Assembly (NCBI RefSeq): GCF_943734655.1
Contig: NC_071355.1
Location: 14,550,768-14,614,767 of the forward strand
DNA from: Sabethes cyaneus
Lineage: Eukaryota > Arthropoda > Insecta > Diptera > Culicidae
Direction of reading: 5' to 3'
Length of the DNA: 64,000 bases
Shown here: one piece after another, positions 57,401 through 64,000 of the stretch
How the letters are laid out: each line of letters begins with the position of its first letter
Position numbering within the stretch: position 1 is the first letter of the stretch
Made by a program: the position numbers and the translations under genes
Notes under the pieces: model-generated
Told to the model about the DNA's origin: nothing
Databases searched by the model: none
Seen by the model: only the letters and a program-made list of their open reading frames with translations

Positions 57401-58919
57401 TCCGCCGGAGAAAGAGTACACCACCTACTACGGAACCCCCAAGCAAAGCCATAAGGTGCAAAAGCCGAAGAACTACGTCACTCAGCCTTACATTAGTTCC
57501 TCAACGACTCCGTTCCCTACATCGTTGACTACGCCATCATCCTCGGTAACCACCAGCACGACACCGACTCCAGCAGCGTCTACCGTCTCTGTATCCCCTA
57601 GCAGCAGCCATACCTCGCTGGCTACCGAGAAACCATTCACCCACTACCAACCGTACTTCAAGAACAAAAACGAGAAATCCGACGACATCATCACCACCAT
57701 GCGACCCCGTCTAGTCATCAAAACCATCTACAAACCCTACCCGAGTTCATCGTCCACCACCAACTCGCTCGGAGTGGCCTCCACCGAAAAGCCCATTCTC
57801 AAATGGGTCCCCAAACGACTGCGAAACAAGGTCATCAACCAGAACAACACCAGCACGGAACGTGCCAGCTCCGGTTCCACCTCATCATCCGCAAGCATCG
57901 AACAGCTGTCCGCTTCCGCGGAACATGCTCCCACCGTTGACGTATCCAGCAGCAGCAAACAAGCACCAACAACCACCACTCAAGGCACCTCCCGACCGAG
58001 CCTGGAAAACCAAGTAAACCGCCTGCGAGCTTCCCGTGGCCGGTCCCGATACACCCACCGTCGGCCAACCACACCGGGAACCCCAATAGCCTCCCAATAC
58101 CCAATCAAGCTCAATCGAATGCGAACAACCACGACAACCACCACCACCAGCACCACACCCTCCACCACAACCACCGCATTCAAACCAATCCCCGGAGTAA
58201 CCTCATCCGTATTCGACAGCAACCGTCTGGAACCTCCACAACAACCACCGACCTCCGACAGCGACGAACAAGACGAATCCCCCATCAGCCACCGGAACGG
58301 CAGCAACGAAAAATCCAAACGGGACGCGGCTACCGAAGAGAACGAAATCCTCGTTGCTGAACCGCTGATCTCCAAGCTGGCGATTACAACCGGTCCAGCA
58401 GCGGACTACGACATGATCAAGGCCGACATCAAACCGGTGGAAACCAACAACACCAACATCATACTGTTCACCGCTAGCGACGCTAGCGTCGGTCCCACCT
58501 CATCGGGTTCATCATCATCATCATCGTCATCCAGATCCTTCCAGTCCAGTCCGACCTTCGACGAACTGACCATGTCGATCATCAACCATGCTCGAGCGAT
58601 CGCGAATCAGACGCTAAAACCGGCCGCAAGCTCGGATCCGAATACGGAACAAACCTCACAAACGTCACAAACCGATGAAATTCAGCACAAAGCACCGGAG
58701 CTGGCGGAAACCACGCTGCCCATGACGGTGCCGACCACCAGTACCAGCGCACCGCCGCCGCCACCACCTCCGGCAGTGGAAAGTACGGCGGCTCACGACG
58801 GCAGCAGTGAGCAGACGGAACCGACCGACGCTACCGACGAACCGACGACGGTTGCCGACCAGACGGAGTCGTCCGGCAGCGATAGTGAGAGCGAAACGAC
58901 TGTTAGTGTAGACATTTAG
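54421..58919 (+). CDS. Large secreted-type, Cys-poor, Ser/Thr/Pro/His/Gln-rich protein, unknown
   Basis: Two exons: 54421-54668 (donor AG|GTAAGCC) and 54986-58919 (acceptor CCCGCAG, stop TAG 58917-58919), joined in phase by a 317-bp intron. With the exon at 44424 the product is 1402 residues. Numbering on that basis: residues 1-16 signal-like; 10-280 a more ordered domain (YYSNRDIILTPHQLKTYPG, ALNDNKTR, YEAPYIGMVDLSVPRFGDIV, YWKVERIRHRDEQRG, YPRYFGFVSPNAIPM); a poly-Gln tract near 420-450; a Pro/His/Tyr-rich middle; poly-Ser near 763-785; a basic patch KKIPKKQGSKRK; a Thr-run near 1138-1158; a dibasic KSKR at 1201-1204 that could be a furin-type site; then an acidic Ser/Thr tail with a PPPPPPP run. 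I count one cysteine after the signal. I do not recognise the family. It could be a mucin-like or cuticle/matrix protein. A nuclear role for the basic patch cannot be excluded if exon 1 is wrong. Confidence 0.8.
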
Positions 58920-59380
58920 TGCGCGAATGAGTGAGAGCATAAAGCGAAAAAGTGCGACGGTCCCCCGCCGGGGACCCAAAGACCCCAAAGAGATCGTAGA
59001 CCGACGAAGACCGTCCGACCGACGAAGAAGTGAAGTCGAAAAAGTTATTAGCTAGAGTTAAGGCACACACATCCCCCCCGCCCCCGCAGGGGGGCAGCGC
59101 AGAGTAATTTAAAGCTTAATTTATGATATATTTAACTGTATAATGCTAGGAAAAAATATGAAGAAGAAAAAACTGTGTGGACTGTAAAAGTAAAAAAAAA
59201 GCATGTGAAAACCGAAAAGAACTGAGAACCGCCGGATTTCGAGCCGATCCGAGAGCGAAGAAACAGAAGAGTGACCGAGTAGAAGAGCTTTAAATCAACG
59301 AAGAAGCTGTGGCGCAACTGTTGAGAGAAAATTGAGTTATTTTGTTTACGTCAAAATAAAACGATAATTTATGATTTCCC
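58920..59380 (+). other. 3' UTR of the large unknown gene
   Basis: Follows the TAG stop. GC-richer at first, with a C/G run at about 59074-59095 (CCCCCCCGCCCCCGCAGGGG), then AT-rich. AATAAA lies at 59355-59360 with a T/A-rich stretch after it, so cleavage near 59375-59385 is likely. Confidence 0.6.
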
Positions 59381-60480
59381 ACTTTTCCGGCTTGTCGGCT
59401 TGCTTGTTTCGATGACAATCCGAGGGCAGAATCTGTCATTATTTGGTTACTAGCTAAGTATCGATTCGCTTATGCCAAAGAACAAGTTTGATGAAGAATC
59501 GTTTAGACGTTCCGGAGTTATGGCGGAGCATGGGTTCAGAACCTTTGTTGAAACCTGACTATTTGCTAAGGAAAACAATTGCGGTAACTCGATCAATGTT
59601 TTACACACAGCGACAACGAAAAGCCAAATCGTGATAATAGGAACAAGTTTTATAACTATTTCGGCTAATTAGTCCAAGAAAGCCCATGTTTTTTTACCTA
59701 AGATAAAACGTTAAAACTTTCCAGAAACATTTCTTTCAAATAAAATAAAAACCCGCCTCGTACTTGGTGAAAGAAAATTTTAGCTCAAGAACTGTATCGA
59801 AAGTAGACGATTCAGTTGGAGGATCTGTTTTGCCAATCCTGGCAGGTAGGTATAGAAGAATAGATTATCTCCAAGTGCTGTAAAAAACCGCGAAGCAAAC
59901 TCTTCTAAGAATTGTTATTCTGAATTACCGAACGTAGTTTACAGCACTTCTAGAAGCATTAAAAATCCCAACTGTTCATTCTTTCCAGTTGAAATTGAGC
60001 TAAAATTTGGATTTCTTAATATTTAAAATATTGTGGATCCCGTTTCAGATTGACATGATAACAGTGTGCGATCTCTCTTCCGATTATCTCCTTCATGATA
60101 TAAACACATAGGTACGACAGTAAATACATACAAAAGTACAATTACAAATTTATCGTCTACAAAAGAGTCGTCGTTGAAAGTTATTAGGCGGCACGGCTGA
60201 TAGCGAATCACTTTTTAGTGATTTGGTCACTTTTTTAGTACTGGTCACTAAAAAGCCACATTTTTTTACAAATAGTCACTAAAGTCACTTATTTTTTGCA
60301 GCTAAACTATTTATTATGCAAAATTTTATTTGGTGAACCTACATCGCAAGTCAAATATCAAGATTATTGAAAATTGCAAGATAACAAATATCTGGACGCC
60401 AAATTGACACAAACGATCTCAGTCAAAATAAGATTTTGTTTCAGAAAATCACGAAATGTTTCTCGAAAACAACTATCTAG
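59381..60480. other. Unassigned stretch with a TAGTGAC-rich palindromic cluster
   Basis: Mostly featureless AT-rich DNA. At 60209-60300 the motifs TTTTTAGTGA and TCACTAAAAAG alternate in both orientations, giving a small palindromic cluster (about 90 bp) that looks like the remains of a MITE. Confidence 0.45.
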
Positions 60481-60485
60481 CCACC

Positions 60486-60655
60486 CAGTTAGCTTCGAGG
60501 TACGATGCTGATCTAGCAAACCAGTCGTCGTAGGTTCTAATGCTCTAATGGTTCTAATTCTAGGTGCTAATGCAAAGCACTGTAATTGGCATATACTCTA
60601 ATGACTGGTTGCGAAGTCTGTCGATAAAGAAGGCTAATGTTCGTCATCGGAACGA
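60486..60655 (+). mobile_element. tRNA-derived SINE, second family
   Basis: TAGCTTCGAGG (60490-60500) is a box-A-like sequence and GGTTCTAATGC (from 60533) a mutated box B. The order and the text GGTACGATGCTG...CAGTCGTCGTAGGTTC follow a tRNA gene pattern. A body with GACTGGTTGCGAAGTCTGTC and GATAAAGAAGG follows. It differs from the SINE at 20.8 kb in its body. Confidence 0.6.
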
Positions 60656-60665
60656 TAATTGAAGT

Positions 60666-60853
60666 TCGGGTTCCGGTCCGGTCCGGTTAAAAATCGGCAC
60701 GAACTTTGTTATTCCGACTATAAAGACCAATAATCCGGTCCGATTTGGCTTTGTTCAGGTTCCGGAACCGGAACAGAGCCAAATCGGACCGGAATAAAGT
60801 CGGAATAACAAAGTTCGTGCCGATTTTTAACCGGACCGGACCGGAACCGGGAC
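60666..60853. repeat. Near-perfect palindrome, about 190 bp
   Basis: The left arm GGTTCCGGTCCGGTCCGGTT then AAAAATCGGCACGAACTTTG is mirrored by CAAAGTTCGTGCCGATTTTT then AACCGGACCGGACCGGAACC. The centre is GTTCCGGAAC near 60765. The arms (about 90 bp) differ by only a few bases plus one extra 10-base piece in the left arm. The transcript of either strand would form a long double-stranded hairpin. Confidence 0.9.
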
Positions 60854-60984
60854 ATCAATTTTCGGTCCGATGTCAAACACTACAGAAGGCTTAACTCTTA
60901 AAGACGTTTATAATCCAAGGTTTTGATATTTTTCATCGAAAACAAATTAAAACCTAATAAAATGAAGATCCCAAGGAAAATTCA

Positions 60985-61075
60985 ATTCAATGGACAAAAT
61001 AGTTTAAGTCCCCCCTAATTCCCTAAGTCCCCCCAATTCAATGGGCAAAGTAGTCTAAGTCCCCCCTAACAAAAA
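60985..61075 (+). repeat. Short tandem duplication
   Basis: AATTCAATGGACAAAATAGT with TTAAGTCCCCCCTAA is followed by AATTCAATGGGCAAAGTAGT with CTAAGTCCCCCCTAAC. The unit is about 50 bp, with two copies plus a partial one. It ends in a short A run directly against the inverted retroelement segment. Confidence 0.7.
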
Positions 61076-61077
61076 AA

Positions 61078-61370
61078 ATCTACGGCGGAGTGCAGATGGA
61101 AGACGGAACGTGGAGGAGGCGAATGAACCATGAATTGCATCAGCTGCTTGGTTCCCTAAGCAAAAACAAAAATCGGTCGCCTGCGATGGGCTGGGCATGT
61201 CGTGAGGATGTCGGATGACCGCCCGGTTAAAAAAGTTCTCAATAACGATCCGACTGAAACGAGACGGCGGGGCGCGCAGCGAGCAAGATGGATCGATCAA
61301 GTGGAAGGCGACCTGCGGACCCTACGTAGACTACGTGACTGGCGAATTGCGGCCATGGACCGAGTGGAGT
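61078..61370 (+). pseudogene. Non-LTR element C-terminal tail, inverted relative to its body
   Basis: The plus strand starts IYGGVQMEDGTWRRRMNHEL and continues in another frame with RLRWAGHVVRMSDDRPVKKV, RRRGAQRARWIDQVEGDL and DWRIAAMDRVE. This is the C-terminal tail of the element whose body lies on the opposite strand directly to the right. One frame change occurs near 61165. Confidence 0.8.
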
Positions 61371-62260
61371 CCGCCGTAGATGGTGCGCAACACCTTCCGT
61401 TCGAAAACACTAAGGGCGCGTTGGTCCTCCACGAGCATAGTCCATGTCTCATGGCCGTAAAGAACTACCGGTCTAATCAGCGTCTTGTAGATTGTTAACT
61501 TCGTGCGGTGGCGAATTTTGTTCGATTGCAGCGTCCTACGGAGTCCAAAGTAGGCACGATTTCCTGCCATAATGCGTCTTTGTATTTCTCTGCTGGTGTC
61601 GTTGTCTGCGATAACCAGTGAGCCCAGATACACGAACTCTACTACCACCTCGATTTCATCACCGTCTAAATGAATCCGGGGAGGGAGGTCAGCATTCACT
61701 TCTCTAGAACCTCTTCCTTTCATGTATTTTGTTTTCGATACATTAATGACAAGTCCAATCCGTTTGGCTTCAGCTTTCACTCCGATGTACGTTTCCGCCA
61801 TCTTCTCGAAGGTACGTATAATGATGGCAACGTCGTCAGCGAAACCCAGAAGCTGGACGGACTTCGTGAATATCGTGCCACCCGTGTCTATACCCGCTCT
61901 TCTTATCACACCCTCCAAAGCGATGTTGAACAACAAACATGAAAGCCTCGTAACCCTCTTCGAGATCCAAAGGGACTCGAGACTGCCCCTGATACTCGAA
62001 CAACACACATTACTCGATCCATCGTCGCCTTAACCAATCGCGTTAGTTTATCCGAAAATCCGTAGTAGTGCATAATCTGCCATAGCTGATCTCGATCGAT
62101 CGTGTCATACGCCGATTTGAAGTCGATGAATAAATAATGCGTGGGCACGTTGTATTCGAGACATTTCTGCAACACTTGCTGAAGCGCGAAAATCTGATCC
62201 GTGGCGGCACGGGCACCCATGACTCCCGCTTGATATTGCCCCACGAACTCCTTTGCAAAT
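61366..62260 (-). pseudogene. Non-LTR element reverse transcriptase (body, minus strand)
   Basis: Reading down from 62260 the minus strand gives QYQAGVMGARAATDQIFALQ, motif A THYLFIDFKSAYDTIDRDQL and TRLVKATMDRVMCVVRVSG. After one frame change near 61960 it gives LLFNIALEGVIRRAGIDTGG, motif C QLLGFADDVAIIIRTFEKMA, INVSKTKYMKGRG, EFVYLGSLVIADNDTSREI, RTKLTIYKTLIRPVVLYGHE and VFERKVLRTIYGG. The catalytic aspartates (FIDF, FADD) are intact. The GVRQGD motif B is damaged at the frame change. The C-terminal tail that should follow is on the plus strand instead. Confidence 0.8.
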
Positions 62261-63383
62261 GGTGATAATCGACGACATCAAAGTTGGGAGAGTACCTTGT
62301 AGGCGGCGTTCAACAGTATGATTGCGCGGTAATTACAACAATCCAACTTATCGCCCTTTTTGTAGATCGGACATACGATGCCTTGCGTCCACTCCTCCGG
62401 TAGTAGCTCCTCCTCCCAAATCTTGACAATGACCCAGTGCAGCGCTCTAGCCAGTGCGTTCCCACCGTATTTGAGCAGCTCGCCGGGTAGCTGATCAGCC
62501 CCAGCCGCTTTATTGTTCTTCAGACGACCGATGTCTTCTGCTATCCTGGATATCCTGGAGGTCGGGGCTGGTATTCGGCGCTGTTAAGGTGCTCGCCATA
62601 ATACTGCTTCCACCTCTCGATCCCCTCACGTTCGTTCGTGAGAAGATTACCGTCTGAGTCCCGACACATATCGGCCTGCGGCACACAGCCTTTGCGCGAA
62701 CGGTTTAACTTCTCGTAGAACTTCCGTTTATCGTTAGCACGGTACAGTTCATCCATCGCCTCGCGATCTCGATCTTCCTGTTGGCGCTTTTTCCTCCGGA
62801 AGACCGAGTTTTGCCTGTTCCGTGCTTGTTTATATCGCTCAACATTCGCACTCGTACGGTGTTGCAGCATTCTCGCACGTGCTGCATTCTTCTCCTGCAC
62901 TAATTGCTCGCATTCGCCGTCGAACCAATCGTTTCTTCGGTACGGATTCATTGTACCTAGTGCCGCTAGAGCAGTGCTACCGATGGCGGGCTTAATGCCT
63001 TTCCAACCATCTTCAAGAGTTGCTGCGCCAAGTTGCTCTTCCGTTGGTAGCGCTGCTTCCAGCTGCCGCGCGTATTCTTGGGCAACTCCGGTGTCTCGTA
63101 GCTGCTCGATGTTGGGTCGCGGCGTACGACTTCGACGCGTGTTATGCACCGTCGAGAGTTTTGAGCGCATGCAGACTGCAACTAGGAAATGATCCGAATC
63201 TATATTCGCACTGCGGTAGGTGCGAACGTTTATCGCATCAAAGAAGAATTTACCGTCGATTAGAATATGGTCAATTTGATTTTCTATTCGTTGTTGAACG
63301 GCCTTTCCTGCTTTAAAGCGGCCATCAATCATAGCTTTTCCAGTAAATTTTCCATTTCCATTGCTAAACTTCCCTGACTTCAA
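62261..63383 (-). pseudogene. Non-LTR element endonuclease end and linker (5'-truncated)
   Basis: From 63330 downward the minus strand encodes ENQIDHILIDGKFFFDAINV and the SANIDSDHFLVAV catalytic motif of the endonuclease. The linker with RNDWFDGECEQLVQEKNAAR, SVFRRKKRQQEDRDREAMDE and KFYEKLNRSRKGCV follows up to about 62560 in one open frame of about 265 codons. Between 62260 and 62540 the frame is lost, but the expected KYGGNAL, WEEELLPEEW and YRAIILLN regions are readable in pieces. Most of the endonuclease (N-terminal 150 or so residues) is missing beyond 63383, where unrelated repeat DNA begins. Confidence 0.75.
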
Positions 63384-63476
63384 ATTAAATTCCCTGGCAT
63401 TCCCTTAGTTTTTCAGGTTGAAACAAATTTCCTTCCAGGTCATCCCTAATTTTCCAGGAAATCGACATCCTGTAAA
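63343..63476. repeat. TTCCCTG/TTTCCAGG repeat, end of the 30.2-kb element family
   Basis: Repeated AATTCCCTG, TTTTTCAGG and TTTTCCAGG motifs end in ATCGACATCCTG. The order and spacing match the right end of the element at 30201-32531 (TTTTTCAGG, then AGTTGCCACCCTG). It is therefore a fragment of the same family; it marks the truncated 5' side of the retroelement. Confidence 0.55.
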
Positions 63477-64000
63477 GGGTTCGCGATAAATTTGGCAGTA
63501 ATGGCGGGCAACTTGATTCTCTTACGTTCTCTGGGATGAACGTTGTAGTCAACAGTGGATAACGGAAACAGCAAACATGTCTGTCACCTCTTCAAATCAG
63601 TACAAATAAGATTCGGGTTAGTTTAGTCATTGTTGCAGTCGCCGGCAGAGTTTCAGATGAAACCTGCAGGATAATCACTGAAGGATGTATTGAGCGGCCA
63701 CGAACCAGAGCGGCTAAGACAGCAGCCCGCAACGATACGCTGAGCTTGAGTCCTTGTAAAAATTCTTATATACGGGATAAGAGCGCCTGGGTTAAGAGGA
63801 AGAAAGAACCGCCGCCAATGGACCAATGCAAAAATGCTACTCAAGCTTAGAGCTAGCTAGTTACTGAGTAACAGGCTTGTTTTGCTCAACTTAATCATAA
63901 ATAGACAGAGCGATCTGCTTCTCACAGCGAACAAGTGCTTCGCTTCCTGTTCGAACATTTTCTCTTCCCCCAAATACTGCCAAATACTGCTTTCTCTTAT
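63477..64000. other. Unassigned stretch at the right edge
   Basis: Mixed composition. The frames at about 63653-63844 have no familiar motif. A higher-GC patch at 63630-63830 could be an old coding piece, but I cannot support that. Confidence 0.4.

Noticed and set aside
57737..58988. Minus-strand frames inside the large exon
   Set aside because: They are antisense shadows of the Ser/Thr/Pro-rich coding sequence (TCC/ACC/CCA-rich codons read as GGT/GGA/TGG).
61078..62260. Classical twin priming to explain the inverted tail
   Set aside because: Twin priming inverts the 5' part and leaves it upstream of the 3' part; here the body lies downstream of the tail as read in the tail's orientation.

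Overview
The window is animal nuclear DNA and almost certainly from a mosquito, most likely of the Aedes type. It is AT-rich with small, well-formed introns (61-66 bp in one gene). It is packed with transposable-element debris of the kinds typical of mosquito genomes: R1-clade, jockey-like and endonuclease/RT non-LTR elements, tRNA-derived SINEs, TA- and TTAA-flanked MITEs, hAT-like elements, Tc1/mariner copies and Helitrons. The one gene I recognise with confidence reads like an insect orthologue. Nothing in the window looks bacterial or plasmid-borne.

Host genes. (1) Positions 3-80 (+) may be the last 25 codons of a gene that enters from the left, followed by about 3.5 kb of A-rich DNA that looks like a long 3' UTR. 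(2) The last four exons of Cbp80 (nuclear cap-binding protein subunit 1) lie on the minus strand at 16330-17472; its 5' half is not visible anywhere else in the window. (3) A plus-strand gene for a very large, almost cysteine-free, Ser/Thr/Pro/His/Gln-rich protein occupies 54421-58919. A small coding exon with a signal-peptide-like sequence at 44403-44450 joins it in phase across an intron of about 10 kb, and the 3' UTR runs to about 59380. I cannot name this protein. (4) A weak candidate first exon lies on the minus strand at 35000-35039.

Mobile DNA by region. 3.7-6.2 kb: a BEL/Pao integrase scrap, a foldback repeat, a hAT-type MITE with an 8-bp target duplication, and a broken non-LTR element. 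6.4-12.05 kb: one large R1-clade element on the minus strand, damaged by a deletion in the reverse transcriptase and by an insertion in ORF1. 12.2-14.7 kb: non-LTR fragments, one split by a 218-bp TA-flanked MITE. 18.1-19.9 kb and 37.3-38.1 kb: two copies of one Tc1/mariner family. 20.0-22.0 kb: jockey-like pieces and a SINE. 22.5-24.85 kb: a TTAA-flanked foldback element that itself carries a retroelement with a 20-bp target duplication. 29.4-33.2 kb: at least three transposons nested inside each other. 33.4-34.3 and 41.6-42.7 kb: two broken copies of one endonuclease/RT family. 40.3-41.3 and 50.9-52.1 kb: two Helitrons in opposite orientation. 46.5-48.8 kb: MITEs and a short hairpin. 60.5-63.4 kb: a SINE, a near-perfect 190-bp palindrome, and a non-LTR element whose 3' segment is inverted.

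The genes do not form an operon-like system. The landscape is a few host exons separated by long introns or intergenic tracts filled by successive transposon insertions. No CRISPR array, rRNA gene or functional tRNA gene was seen. I did not find a coherent new multi-gene system. The items most worth following up are the unnamed secreted-type protein, the missing 5' half of Cbp80, the large palindromes, and the nested and inverted insertions.
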